Assembly (NCBI GenBank): GCA_017436705.1
Contig: JAFSCP010000046.1
Span: 62,001-126,000, forward strand
Direction of reading: 5' to 3'
Length of the DNA stretch: 64,000 bases
DNA from: Bacillota bacterium
Lineage (GTDB): Bacteria > Bacillota > Clostridia > Peptostreptococcales > Anaerovoracaceae
Positions 48,323 to 56,690 of this stretch are shown piece after piece. The notes beneath the pieces were generated by a model. The model had not been told where the DNA came from. It saw only the letters and a list, made by a program, of their open reading frames with translations, and ran no database searches. Position 1 is the first letter of the stretch, and every line of letters starts with the position of its first letter. A program made the translations under genes and the position numbers.

Positions 48323-49981
48323 ATGAACAATATAAACGAAACTATAATTAAATTGCTGGAAAAGCGGGGAATTACCAGTCAGGAAGATATTGCGGAATTT
48401 CTTTCTGACAAGCCTCAGCGTACTCACAGCGCAGCTCTTCTGGATGATATTGAAGCTGGTGCTGAGCTCATAATTTCAGAAGCAAAAAAAGGCAGCAGAA
48501 TCTGCATCTACGGCGACTATGATGCTGATGGTATCACATCCACTGCTCTGATGCTGAGCATTCTGGGCCACCTGACCGGCAAGGAAAAGCTGGGCTACTA
48601 TATACCGTCCAGATTTGAAGAAGGTTACGGACTGAATATGGACGCTGTAAAGTCAATCGCAGACAGCGGCTACGACATGATAATAACTGTGGACTGCGGC
48701 AGTGTTTCTGCAGAAGAAGTTGCCTATGCACAGCAATTAGGTATGACAATACTGGTGACCGACCATCACAATATCACTGATAAAATGGCCGGCTGCCTTC
48801 TCATAAACCCTAAAAAACCTGGAAGCAGATATCCTTTCAGGGAGCTTTCCGGCTGCGGTGTGGCTTTTAAAGTTGCCCAGGTAATCCAGCAGAAAGCAGG
48901 ACTTCCCAAGAGCGTACTGAGCGAGGTGCTGGATCTGGTGGCAATCGGCACAGTGGGTGACATTATGCCCCTTGTTGATGAAAACAGAACCATGGTCAAA
49001 TTCGGTCTTAAAACCATTAACATGGGCAGACGTCCCGGGCTGCGCAGACTGGCAGAAGGTGCGGGCCTCAAGGTAGGCACAATTACTTCTGAAAATCTGG
49101 GTTTCATAATCGTACCTCACCTCAATGCCAGCGGCAGAATTGAGGACGCTTCCCAGGCCGTAAAACTGCTGACAGCTGAAGAGGGAGACACTGAAATCGA
49201 CCGCATTGTTGAGGACCTTCTCTTCAAAAATCAGGAAAGACGCCGCCTGCAGAATGAAACTTACAAATCATGCAGCGAAGGACTGGACAAGGATAATCCT
49301 GAGGACTTCATCCTGATCAGGTCCGAAGATGCCCACGAAGGAATCGCCGGAATAGTTGCAGGCAAGATTAAAGATACATTTTACAGACCATCGGTGATTC
49401 TCACACCGACCGGCAGCGAAGGACAGCTTCTTAAAGGTACAGGAAGAAGTATAGAAGGAGTAAATCTTTATCAGCTTCTCAAGGCTCACGAAGAACTTTT
49501 CGAAAAGTTCGGCGGTCATGCCGGGGCATGCGGATTCACGATGAAGGCTGAAAATTTTGATGCGCTGAAGCAGGGCCTTCTCAGTGAAATGAAAGTGCTT
49601 TGTGAAGATAATGGAGACATTTTCATTAAAAAATATGCTGTGGATATGGACCTGGATTTCAGTGATATAACTGTTGATTTTGCAGACCAGCTGCAGATGC
49701 TGGCACCTTTTGGCAACGCCAATCCGAAGCCTTTGTTCAGACTGGTCAATGTGACTCTGACCGATGTGAAATACATGGGCAATGACAATCAGCATGTGCG
49801 TTTCGCTGCCTGCGACAGAGAAGGAAATACAGTTCAGTGCGTGCTTTTCAACAAAGCTGCAGAATACGGACTTTCCCTTTATGCTAGAAGACCGGTAGAG
49901 CTGATTGGCAGTCTTGAAAGCCAGGTGTGGCAGGGAACAAAGCGTCTTCAGTTCATGGTTGAAAAAATTAAGTTTGACTAA
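48323..49981 (+). CDS. recJ: Single-stranded-DNA-specific exonuclease RecJ
   Basis: 552 aa from ATG 48323 behind GGGAGAG; an upstream TTG lies in the hairpin. DHH-family motifs: ICIYGDYDADGITSTALML (about residues 61-79), ITVDCGS, LVTDHHNIT (about 146-155), VAIGTVGDIMPLVDENR, and DHHA1 with HEGIAGIVAGKI and GGHAGACGFTMK. The OB-like C-terminal domain ends the protein. RecJ degrades 5' single strands in recombination and mismatch repair. Confidence 0.95.
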   Translation: MNNINETIIKLLEKRGITSQEDIAEFLSDKPQRTHSAALLDDIEAGAELIISEAKKGSRICIYGDYDADGITSTALMLSILGHLTGKEKLGYYIPSRFEEGYGLNMDAVKSIADSGYDMIITVDCGSVSAEEVAYAQQLGMTILVTDHHNITDKMAGCLLINPKKPGSRYPFRELSGCGVAFKVAQVIQQKAGLPKSVLSEVLDLVAIGTVGDIMPLVDENRTMVKFGLKTINMGRRPGLRRLAEGAGLKVGTITSENLGFIIVPHLNASGRIEDASQAVKLLTAEEGDTEIDRIVEDLLFKNQERRRLQNETYKSCSEGLDKDNPEDFILIRSEDAHEGIAGIVAGKIKDTFYRPSVILTPTGSEGQLLKGTGRSIEGVNLYQLLKAHEELFEKFGGHAGACGFTMKAENFDALKQGLLSEMKVLCEDNGDIFIKKYAVDMDLDFSDITVDFADQLQMLAPFGNANPKPLFRLVNVTLTDVKYMGNDNQHVRFAACDREGNTVQCVLFNKAAEYGLSLYARRPVELIGSLESQVWQGTKRLQFMVEKIKFD

Positions 49982-50079
49982 GTTTTCGCCGGGTGGTATA
50001 ATTACTTTATATTGTTAGTAATTTAATACATGAAACCGCTGAAACTGAGGCGGTGAGTTTGTATGGAAGGAGACCGGGT

Positions 50080-50382
50080 ATGGCATACGAGTCAAAATTT
50101 AAAAGAGACGATATCGATGAACTTTTCGACGCAGTGCTTACTTTAGAAGACAGAGAAGACTGCTACCGTTTCTTCGAAGATATCTGCACCATCAACGAAA
50201 TACATGCAATTGCACAGAGACTTCAGGTGGCTAAACTGCTTTCACAGAAAAAAACCTACAGCGAAATTGAAGGTATTACCAAAGCATCCACTGCAACTAT
50301 CAGCAGAATCAACAAATGCCTGGTTTACGGTGCGGACGGTTATAAGAGAGTTCTGGAAAGACTTAAAGACGAAGAAGAATAA
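50080..50382 (+). CDS. TrpR-like YerC/YecD family regulator
   Basis: 100 aa from ATG 50080 behind GGAAGGAG. It matches the YerC/YecD group of TrpR-superfamily DNA-binding proteins: DELFDAVLTLEDREDCYRFF, EIHAIAQRLQVAKLLSQKKT, then the helix-turn-helix YSEIEGITKASTATISRINK. Its target and ligand are unknown. It is followed by its own terminator, so it may be monocistronic or end the recJ transcript. Confidence 0.9.
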   Translation: MAYESKFKRDDIDELFDAVLTLEDREDCYRFFEDICTINEIHAIAQRLQVAKLLSQKKTYSEIEGITKASTATISRINKCLVYGADGYKRVLERLKDEEE

Positions 50383-50392
50383 GGAAAAGCTT

Positions 50393-50422
50393 AAAGAACG
50401 CCGCCGGCGTTCTTTGTTTTTT
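50393..50422 (+). terminator. Intrinsic terminator
   Basis: AAAGAACGCC (50393-50402), loop GCC, GGCGTTCTTT (50406-50415), then GTTTTTT. It ends 13 nt before the next start codon. Confidence 0.9.
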
Positions 50423-50434
50423 GAATGGAGAATT

Positions 50435-50983
50435 ATGAAATACAGCATATACTTTTTTGAAGGAGAATTGAAAAACGAGGGGCTTCGCAGGGCGCTGACT
50501 CTGGAGGCGGTTTCGTCATACTGCCTGAGCCGGGGCATTGATTTTGATGCTGAAAATGCTGTAATATCAAAGGGCGAAAAGGGCAAACCCTTTATCGCAG
50601 GTCTGCCGGTTCATTATAATGTGAGCCACACGGGCAGCATGTGGATGTGCTTAGCAGGTCCGGCAGAGTGCGGAATTGATATTCAGCTCGCAAAGGAATG
50701 CGATTACGAAAAGATTGCAGCGCGTCATTTCAGCCCGGCAGAGCAGGATTACGTGCGGCTCTGGGGCATTGACGGTTTTTTCCGCATATGGACGCGCCGG
50801 GAGGCTTACGGCAAGTTTACAGGAGAAGGTTTTTACGGCAGGATGCCGGATTTTGTTGATAAGGACGGCAATCTTACTGAGTATACCGGCGGGGCATATT
50901 TAAGAGAAATTAACATTGCAGATGATATTTTCTGCGTTTACTGTACAGGAGGTAAAGATGATGAAATTGAGTTTTTTGGTTGA
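50435..50983 (+). CDS. 4'-phosphopantetheinyl transferase superfamily protein
   Basis: 182 aa from ATG 50435 behind GGAGAATT. Sfp-type motifs: VHYNVSHTGSMWMCLAG, the Mg-binding ECGIDIQLA, and FRIWTRREAYGKFTGEGFYG (the W-x-x-[KR]-E-A-x-x-K core). Such enzymes load coenzyme A's phosphopantetheine arm onto carrier proteins. At this length it resembles short Clostridial members; no carrier protein or biosynthetic cluster lies nearby, so the target is open. The 3' end overlaps the next gene by 26 nt. Confidence 0.85.
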   Translation: MKYSIYFFEGELKNEGLRRALTLEAVSSYCLSRGIDFDAENAVISKGEKGKPFIAGLPVHYNVSHTGSMWMCLAGPAECGIDIQLAKECDYEKIAARHFSPAEQDYVRLWGIDGFFRIWTRREAYGKFTGEGFYGRMPDFVDKDGNLTEYTGGAYLREINIADDIFCVYCTGGKDDEIEFFG

Positions 50984-51788
50984 TAACAAGACAGAGCATT
51001 CAAAGTGTCAGGCTGAGTGGGGACTTGCGCTGTTCATTGAAAGTGAAGGGCACAAGATCCTTTTTGACACAGGCTGTTCGGACATGTTTATCCGCAATGC
51101 AAAGGCCATGGGTATTGACCTGACTGAAGCGGAGGCTGTCCTTGTGAGCCACGGCCACTACGACCATACAGAAGGTATGCCGGCATTTGTGGAACTTAAC
51201 AGGACTGCACCGATTTATATTCACAAAAATGCTTTTTACAAGTGCTATGGTACCAACAAGAAGGGTATTGATGACTGGCACTGCGGCCTGTGGTGGAGCG
51301 ACGAATTCAGAAAGTCCATCGAAGACCGTTTCATACTTACAGAAAACGCAGTGAAAGTTACGGAAAATATGACCCTCATCGGCAACATTCCTGACTTTGA
51401 GGAGTATCCGCCGACAGAAGTTTTTCACAGGGAAATTGAGCCGGGCAAGCTTATCCCTGACGATATGAGTCACGAGCAGTTCCTGGTTGTGGAGGAAGGT
51501 GACCACATTATTATCATTTCCGGCTGCTGCCACAGAGGTGCAGTTCCGACCATAAAGACTGCCCAGAAGTACTTTCCTGATAAAAAAATCGCTGCATTCA
51601 TCGCAGGAATGCACATGTATTCCCTTAACGATGAACGCCGCAAAAAAATGGTTGGCGAAATCCTGGAGCTGGGCGTTGAGAAGATTTTCCCTGTTCACTG
51701 CACAGGCATGGAAGCAATCATGGAATTCAAAGCCCGCATGGGCGATGGCTGCGTAGTTGCAACCTCGGGAGATGTTTATGAACTCTAA
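50958..51788 (+). CDS. MBL-fold metallo-hydrolase
   Basis: 276 aa from ATG 50958 (or 50961), behind AGGAGG. Metallo-beta-lactamase fold of the 7,8-dihydropterin-6-yl-methyl-4-aminobenzenephosphate synthase-like/YycJ-like type. Motifs: LFDTGCSDMFIRNA, VLVSHGHYDHTEGMPAFVEL (HxHxDH), IIIISGCCHRGAVPTIK, FIAGMHMYS and VEKIFPVHCTGMEA. The substrate is not known. The gene overlaps its neighbours on both sides, so it is in a tight operon with the transferase gene and recX. Confidence 0.88.
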   Translation: MMKLSFLVDNKTEHSKCQAEWGLALFIESEGHKILFDTGCSDMFIRNAKAMGIDLTEAEAVLVSHGHYDHTEGMPAFVELNRTAPIYIHKNAFYKCYGTNKKGIDDWHCGLWWSDEFRKSIEDRFILTENAVKVTENMTLIGNIPDFEEYPPTEVFHREIEPGKLIPDDMSHEQFLVVEEGDHIIIISGCCHRGAVPTIKTAQKYFPDKKIAAFIAGMHMYSLNDERRKKMVGEILELGVEKIFPVHCTGMEAIMEFKARMGDGCVVATSGDVYEL

Positions 51789-52284
51789 TGAAAAAGCCCG
51801 CGAGGCAGCGCTGAAAAAGCTGGGAAGCCGGGCCCGCACAGAAAAAGAAATCAGAGACTACCTGCGGTCACTTGGCTTCAGCACTGAAGATGTGAATGAT
51901 GCGGTGGGTTTTCTGAAAGAATATAACTATCTGAACGATGAGCGTTACTGCCGCCAGTATTATGCTTACGCCCGCCCTAAAGGCAAGGCCATGCACCGCA
52001 TAATCCGCGAGCTGGAGCAGAAAGGAATCCCTGGAGGCCTTGCGCGGACTGCACTTGAGGATATGGAGGCGGAGCCTGAATACGGCGGAGAAGTTATCAG
52101 CGACAAAGATGCTGCCCTTGAAGTAGGGTTTAAAATGGCCCGTCAGCAGGAGGCTTCGGGTAAGGACTTTGACCAGAAGTTTCTGGCCCGTGTAGGCCGT
52201 CGTCTGGCCGGTCTTGGCTACGACAGCAGCACATGTTACTACGTTATGAATAAAGTAAAGGATTACGGAAAAGAAGATGAGTGA
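51778..52284 (+). CDS. recX: Regulatory protein RecX
   Basis: 168 aa from ATG 51778, overlapping the previous gene by 11 nt. Three-helix RecX repeats are visible: AALKKLGSRARTEKEIRDYL, DAVGFLKEYNYLNDERYCRQ (the YLNDERYC signature) and MHRIIRELEQKGIPGGLART. RecX binds RecA filaments and limits their activity. recA itself is not in the window. Confidence 0.9.
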   Translation: MNSNEKAREAALKKLGSRARTEKEIRDYLRSLGFSTEDVNDAVGFLKEYNYLNDERYCRQYYAYARPKGKAMHRIIRELEQKGIPGGLARTALEDMEAEPEYGGEVISDKDAALEVGFKMARQQEASGKDFDQKFLARVGRRLAGLGYDSSTCYYVMNKVKDYGKEDE

Positions 52285-52963
52285 TCAGTTTGAAAGAACC
52301 CGGACTTTGATCGGGCAGGAAAAATTGGATAAGCTGGCAGCTGCCAGGGTGCTTGTTTTCGGTGTAGGCGGAGTGGGCGGATATGTCTGCGAGGCACTTG
52401 CGAGAGCCGGCATCGGCACCATTGACATTGTGGACAAGGACGTGGTCGACATTACCAACATCAACCGTCAGATTATTGCGACCCATGATACTGTGGGCCG
52501 TCCCAAGGTGCAGGTCTGCCGCGAAAGAATGCTGTCCATCAACCCCTCGCTTAACTGCGATGCAAGGGAGTGCTTCTACCTGCCGGAGCGCGCCGGAGAG
52601 TTCGATTTCGGTTCTTATGATTATGTGGTAGATGCAATCGATAATGTTACCGCAAAAATCGACATAATCTGCAGAAGCAAGGAGGCAGGAACGCCGGTGA
52701 TTTCCTCCATGGGAACAGGCAACAAACTGGACCCGACTGCTTTCAGGATTGCAGATATTGAAAAAACCAAAGTCTGCCCGCTGGCCAAGGTAGTCCGCAA
52801 AGAACTGCGCGCCCGCGGAATCCGGGGAGTGAAAGTGCTTTACTCTGAGGAAGAACCCCGCAAAACCGCGGGAGAAAGAACCCCCGCCAGCATCAGTTTT
52901 GTGCCGTCCGCGGCAGGTCTGATAATAGCAGGAGAAGTGATTAAGGATATCAGCGGTTTATAG
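52277..52963 (+). CDS. tcdA: tRNA threonylcarbamoyladenosine dehydratase
   Basis: 228 aa, start overlapping recX by 8 nt. ThiF/MoeB-like E1 fold: nucleotide motif VLVFGVGGVGGYVCEALARA, DKDVVDITNINRQI, DYVVDAIDNVTAKI and the C-terminal ASISFVPSAAGLIIAGEVI. It matches TcdA (CsdL/YgdL), which cyclises t6A37 of tRNAs to ct6A. It ends the operon before a hairpin array. Confidence 0.92.
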   Translation: MSDQFERTRTLIGQEKLDKLAAARVLVFGVGGVGGYVCEALARAGIGTIDIVDKDVVDITNINRQIIATHDTVGRPKVQVCRERMLSINPSLNCDARECFYLPERAGEFDFGSYDYVVDAIDNVTAKIDIICRSKEAGTPVISSMGTGNKLDPTAFRIADIEKTKVCPLAKVVRKELRARGIRGVKVLYSEEEPRKTAGERTPASISFVPSAAGLIIAGEVIKDISGL

Positions 52964-53012
52964 ACTATCCGGTTGACAGAATAAATAGTTGAAGGAACCA
53001 ATGCTGCGAAAA

Positions 53013-53200
53013 ACCACTCAAACAGCCCTTTTTTAGTATTTGAGTGGTGATTTCAGCAGAAAAAGCATAATAATCAATCAAAAACACCACTTTGCAAGTT
53101 GTTTTCAGACATCTGAGTGGTGTTTTTTAGTGAAAATAAGGCTAAATTGGTTATAAAACACCACTCTGATAGTGTTTACTGCTTAATTGAGTGGTGTTTT
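53013..53200. repeat. Three periodic hairpins with ACACCACT/AGTGGTGT arms
   Basis: Hairpin 1: ACCACTCAAA/TTTGAGTGGT (53013-53048). Hairpin 2: AAAACACCACT/AGTGGTGTTTT (53081-53126). Hairpin 3: AAAACACCACTC/GAGTGGTGTTTT (53155-53200). All are perfect, with centres about 73 bp apart and unrelated loops. They lie between convergent genes, so at least the last works as a terminator in both directions. The rest of the 235-bp spacer shows nothing else. Confidence 0.85.
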
Positions 53201-53738
53201 ACATATTTTTTTCAAGATAATCCAGCAGCGCACCGGCATCGTCAAAAATTCCGAAAAGCTCCAGGCAGCTTTCTGACATAAATCCCTGCGCTGCCGTGTG
53301 GCGGAGCATCTGCTCAAGCAGGTCGTAATAACCGTTGATGTTGTAGACTGCGATTGGTTTATTGTGCCGGCCAAGCTGCTTCAGAGTGAGAATTTCGAAG
53401 AATTCCTCATAAGTTCCGATGCCGCCGGGAACCATAACAAAAGCGTCTGCCCGGTCTTCCATCAGCTGCTTGCGCTCACGCATGGTTTCTGTAAAAATAA
53501 ATTCGCTGCAGTTTTCGTAGAGAATACCGGGTTTGTCGAAAAATGTCGGAGCAATTCCAAGAGAATATCCTCCGGCTGCCATAATGCCGCGGACTGCTGC
53601 ACCCATAAGGCCGGTGGCACCACCGCCGAATACAAGTCCATGACCGTGTTCTGCCATCATACGGCCGAAATCTTCAGCCTTCTGATAATATATTTTTTCA
53701 AGTTCGGTGCTGCTGGCACCGTACATGCAGATGTTCAT
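53199..53738 (-). CDS. LOG-family protein (TIGR00730, Rossmann fold)
   Basis: 179 aa from ATG 53736-53738 behind GGAGGTATATT. LOG motifs: VFGGGATGLMGAAVRGIMAA and the catalytic VMVPGGIGTYEEFFEILTLK (PGGxGTxxE). Family members hydrolyse nucleoside 5'-monophosphates of the cytokinin type to base and ribose-5-phosphate; in bacteria the natural substrate is often unclear. The stop overlaps hairpin 3 of the repeat array. Confidence 0.9.
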   Translation of the reverse strand: MNICMYGASSTELEKIYYQKAEDFGRMMAEHGHGLVFGGGATGLMGAAVRGIMAAGGYSLGIAPTFFDKPGILYENCSEFIFTETMRERKQLMEDRADAFVMVPGGIGTYEEFFEILTLKQLGRHNKPIAVYNINGYYDLLEQMLRHTAAQGFMSESCLELFGIFDDAGALLDYLEKNM

Positions 53739-53806
53739 AATATACCTCCATAATGCCCGCCGCACAGGCATTTTCTACATACTACAACAGGAAAGTGAAA
53801 GTGTCA

Positions 53807-54604
53807 ATGAAGAAAAAACTTATTGCCAGAATGGTAACCTTTGCCCTGGTACTCATTGCTGCAGCACACTTCATACCTTATGCGGCGAGCCTGGGGGTTA
53901 TGCAGGTTTACAGCAGTATCCATGAAAAACAGGGACTGCCTGAAAAGCATGGGCTGGAGATAAAAATCCCCGGCGGTCTGACCACAGCCGAAAAAGACTG
54001 GTATCCACGGGTGCTGACTTATCATGCGGGAAAGGACTTCGGCAGATGGGCAGGGGCGCCCGGTATGGAACTGACAGTGCTGTATAATTTCCCGGCTTTC
54101 GGACGGGTTTTTGACCCGCGGTCGCCCTATTACAGCAGCTTCTACGGAGCCTACGTAGTGTACGGAGCGGATGGAGAACAGACTATGGAGGAACTGGCAT
54201 CAATGGCAGCAGAGTATGATTACAAAGAACTGGTGCTGGCTGATCTTGGGCTGGCTGAAGAGGACATGGCGTTCGACTGGAAAATAACCGGTCAGGAGCC
54301 GGACGCAGAATATGCCGGTATCAGAGGCTGGACCAGAACCGATGCGGTGGTGACCACAAATGGCATGGCACACCGGCCGGATAAGTTCAGACGTTCATAC
54401 ATCCAGTACGGATTGCCAAATTACGATGTGGATGAAAGCCGGCAGTTCCAACAGGTTCAGTTGCTGGGGCGGGTCTATGGCAGAGCGTTTGAAGAGTACC
54501 GCTGTCACATTTTCTTTTATATTCTGGCCAAAGATGAAAGGGTGATGGAGCAATGTGACAGGGAAATTCTCGGCAGATCTTCTGTTTACAAATGTAAAGA
54601 ATAA
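53807..54604 (+). CDS. Unidentified exported or membrane-anchored protein
   Basis: 265 aa from ATG 53807 behind AGGAAAGTG. A Lys-rich start and hydrophobic segment (MKKKLIARMVTFALVLIAAA) give a signal peptide or anchor. The rest is soluble, with Tyr/Trp/Phe-rich segments (MELTVLYNFPAFGRVFDPRS, YYSSFYGAYVVYG). I do not recognise a family or active site. It diverges from the LOG gene. The toxin-antitoxin promoter overlaps its 3' end. Confidence 0.6.
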   Translation: MKKKLIARMVTFALVLIAAAHFIPYAASLGVMQVYSSIHEKQGLPEKHGLEIKIPGGLTTAEKDWYPRVLTYHAGKDFGRWAGAPGMELTVLYNFPAFGRVFDPRSPYYSSFYGAYVVYGADGEQTMEELASMAAEYDYKELVLADLGLAEEDMAFDWKITGQEPDAEYAGIRGWTRTDAVVTTNGMAHRPDKFRRSYIQYGLPNYDVDESRQFQQVQLLGRVYGRAFEEYRCHIFFYILAKDERVMEQCDREILGRSSVYKCKE

Positions 54605-54621
54605 TGATATAATTATATCAT
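54585..54621 (+). promoter_or_regulatory. Toxin-antitoxin promoter with palindromic operator
   Basis: TTTACA (54585-54590), 17-bp spacer, TATAAT (54608-54613). The -10 box lies inside the perfect 18-bp palindrome ATGATATAATTATATCAT (54604-54621); a further ATGATAT half-site follows at 54627. Antitoxin binding would block polymerase. Confidence 0.85.
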
Positions 54622-54644
54622 AAAAATGATATGGAGGTAAAAAA

Positions 54645-54911
54645 GTGATTATCAAAGCATCAGCGGCATTACGTAACGATTATTCTACCATTTCCAATTT
54701 AGCTAAAGAAACTAAAGAACCAATATATATAACAAAAAACGGCGAAGGCGATCTGGTCATAATGGACATTGAGGCATTTGAAAAAAGAGAACAGATGCTG
54801 CAGCTGCGCGCCAGAGTCCTGCAGGCAGAACAGGAACGAATTGACGGTGCACCGACAATGAGCGTAGCTGAAGCACGAGCAAAAACCAGGGAGCGTCTTG
54901 GTGGGCTATAA
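54645..54911 (+). CDS. Antitoxin, Phd/YefM family
   Basis: 88 aa from GTG 54645 behind ATGGAGGTAAA. N-terminal Phd/YefM DNA-binding fold: SAALRNDYSTISNLAKETKE, PIYITKNGEGDLVIMDIEAF. The charged C-terminal tail (RARVLQAEQERIDGAPTMSV) should wrap the toxin. It is the first gene of the pair and likely represses its own promoter through the palindrome upstream. Confidence 0.92.
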   Translation: MIIKASAALRNDYSTISNLAKETKEPIYITKNGEGDLVIMDIEAFEKREQMLQLRARVLQAEQERIDGAPTMSVAEARAKTRERLGGL

Positions 54912-55206
54912 AGTGCAGATTCTTCCAACTGCCTGGGAAGATCTGAAACATATTGAAGACTGGTATTATATGAATTTCAATGCAGATACTGCTGCAAAGG
55001 TAAGCAGCCACATACTAGACTGCATCGAAAGACTGGAGCGTTTTCCTGATTCCGGCTCCCTTACGCCGGATCCGTGGCTGAATGATATGGGGTACCGTAT
55101 GGTCATTGCCGGCAGGCATATTGCCATATATAAAGCTATCAGAGAAAGCGTCTACATATATCATATTGCAGATACCAGAAGTCAATATACGAAATTATTT
55201 TACTGA
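54901..55206 (+). CDS. Toxin, RelE/ParE superfamily
   Basis: 101 aa from GTG 54901 (TTG 54898 is an alternative), overlapping the antitoxin by about 11 nt. ParE/RelE fold: KVQILPTAWEDLKHIEDWYY, LDCIERLERFPDSGSLTPDP, GYRMVIAGRHIAIYKAIRES, VYIYHIADTRSQY. Whether it cuts mRNA (RelE) or poisons gyrase (ParE) cannot be told by eye. The overlapping order antitoxin-toxin supports a type II module. Confidence 0.9.
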   Translation: MGYKVQILPTAWEDLKHIEDWYYMNFNADTAAKVSSHILDCIERLERFPDSGSLTPDPWLNDMGYRMVIAGRHIAIYKAIRESVYIYHIADTRSQYTKLFY

Positions 55207-55243
55207 TGAAAAAAAGGAAAGCAGCGCGTGCTTTCCTTTTTTC
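55207..55243. terminator. Bidirectional terminator
   Basis: AAAAGGAAAGCA-GCGCG-TGCTTTCCTTTT, flanked by A-run and T-run, between the toxin gene and the convergent minus-strand gene. Confidence 0.92.
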
Positions 55244-55246
55244 ATT

Positions 55247-55681
55247 TTAAAGATAATCCCTGAGCTGGCAGGCCAGGTCGGCTTCCATGCTGATAAGTTT
55301 CTTGGCGATGTCTTTGGACTTTTCGTCAGCGGCCGCGTACTTGTTAAGATAGCGGGAAAGTGATTTGACGCCCATATTACAGCCGTCTGTGAGCAGGTCG
55401 GCGATGGTGTCGTCACCGGCGTCCATGGCCATCATTACGTTGGTTTTGATCCATGACATGCTCTTGGCCATTGGATTAGGATCCTTGCCTTCTTCATCGT
55501 AGCTGTTAAGCAGGCGGCGGGTTTCATCACCAAGGCGGCAGTGTTCGTCTTTTGATGAAGAAAGAATTTTCACCAGTTTCGGGTCCTGGGCGTCTTTGAG
55601 AATTTCGTCGATGGAGCTGACGCCCATCTTCACACCTGCGTTACATTCTTTTAAAAGATTGATAGTATCTTCATGTATCAT
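55247..55681 (-). CDS. Helical-bundle protein of unknown function (DUF2383-like)
   Basis: 144 aa, ATG behind TGGAGGTAAAAA. The sequence is predicted almost wholly helical (INLLKECNAGVKMGVSSIDE, LVKILSSSKDEHCRLGDETR, DIAKKLISMEADLACQLRDY), with E-x-x-R and D-E-H patterns reminiscent of ferritin-like four-helix proteins such as DUF2383. Metal binding is possible but not shown. Monocistronic, between a terminator and a divergent gene. Confidence 0.65.
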   Translation of the reverse strand: MIHEDTINLLKECNAGVKMGVSSIDEILKDAQDPKLVKILSSSKDEHCRLGDETRRLLNSYDEEGKDPNPMAKSMSWIKTNVMMAMDAGDDTIADLLTDGCNMGVKSLSRYLNKYAAADEKSKDIAKKLISMEADLACQLRDYL

Positions 55682-55812
55682 TTTTTTACCTCCACGGTTG
55701 TTTTGGTTAGTATCTGCAGTTTTTAAAAAAATATAATTTACCCCTTTCTTTTTTGCAGAATGAGTGATATAATCGACATATGACGGAAACTATATAAAAA
55801 GGAGGCCGGAGA

Positions 55813-56616
55813 ATGGCAAGACCCAAGAGATGCAGGCGCATATGCGGAGAACCTGAATACATTGAATTTGTGCCGGGAGGATGTACGGGAAGTGAAGCAT
55901 ACACCGTAACCTTATCCCTTGACGAGTTCGAGGCAATCAGGCTTGTGGACTACGAAAAAAAGACCCACGAGCAGTGCGCGGCCATGATGGATATTTCCAG
56001 AACGACCGTGACAGAAATCTACGAGCGCGCCCGCGGAAAAGTGGCTGACTGCCTGGTAAACGGCAAGAAGCTTGTAATTGCAGGCGGCAACTACAGAGTC
56101 AGCGGCGAGGCTTCCGGCACCGGAAATACAATTGTTTTAACTGAAAAGGGAGGACCAGAAATTATGAGAATAGCAGTTACTTACGAAAACGGACAGATTT
56201 TCCAGCACTTCGGACACACATCACAGTTCAAGGTTTACGATGTGGAAGACGGCAAAGTTGTTGCAAGCCAGATTGTTGATACAAACGGCAACGGCCACGG
56301 CGCACTGGGTGGATTCCTGGCAGCAAACCAGGTAGAAGTTCTGATCTGCGGCGGTATCGGCGGCGGTGCACAGAACGCACTGGCACAGGCAGGCATCAAG
56401 CTTTATGGCGGCGTGATGGGGGAGGCTGATGCAGCTGTAGAGGCTTTCATCGCAGGCAAGCTGGATTTCAATCCGAACGTACAGTGCAATCACCATGGCG
56501 AAGGTCATCACCACGGTGAAGGCCACACATGCGGAGGACACGGCCATGATCATGGTCACAGCTGCGGCGGTCACGGACATGGTGAAGGCGGCTGCGGACA
56601 CCACGGATGCCACTAA
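55813..56616 (+). CDS. DUF134 - NifX/NifB-type fusion with His-rich tail
   Basis: 267 aa behind AGGAGGCCGGAGA. Residues 1-100 are a DUF134 helix-turn-helix protein (MARPKRCRRICGEPEYIEFV, LSLDEFEAIRLVDYEKKTHE, DISRTTVTEIYERARGK). Residues about 118-220 are a NifX/NifB-like dinitrogenase cofactor domain (IAVTYENGQIFQHFGHTSQF, GGFLAANQVEVLICGGIGGG). The last 40 residues are His/Gly/Cys-rich (GHDHGHSCGGHGHGEGGCGH) and should bind metal. Such proteins in Clostridia are linked to Fe-S or metal homeostasis; the exact job is unknown. It precedes Fe-S redox genes on the other strand. Confidence 0.88.
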   Translation: MARPKRCRRICGEPEYIEFVPGGCTGSEAYTVTLSLDEFEAIRLVDYEKKTHEQCAAMMDISRTTVTEIYERARGKVADCLVNGKKLVIAGGNYRVSGEASGTGNTIVLTEKGGPEIMRIAVTYENGQIFQHFGHTSQFKVYDVEDGKVVASQIVDTNGNGHGALGGFLAANQVEVLICGGIGGGAQNALAQAGIKLYGGVMGEADAAVEAFIAGKLDFNPNVQCNHHGEGHHHGEGHTCGGHGHDHGHSCGGHGHGEGGCGHHGCH

Positions 56617-56644
56617 TTATGTAGAATTATACAGACAATCAAAA

Positions 56645-56690
56645 AGCCGGTCTTGCGGATAAGCAAGGCCGGCTCTGGTATTTTTTGATG
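56645..56690. terminator. Bidirectional terminator
   Basis: AGCCGGTCTTGC (56645-56656) pairs with GCAAGGCCGGCT (56663-56674); A-run before, TTTTTT after. It separates the DUF134-NifX gene from the convergent reductase gene. Confidence 0.88.
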
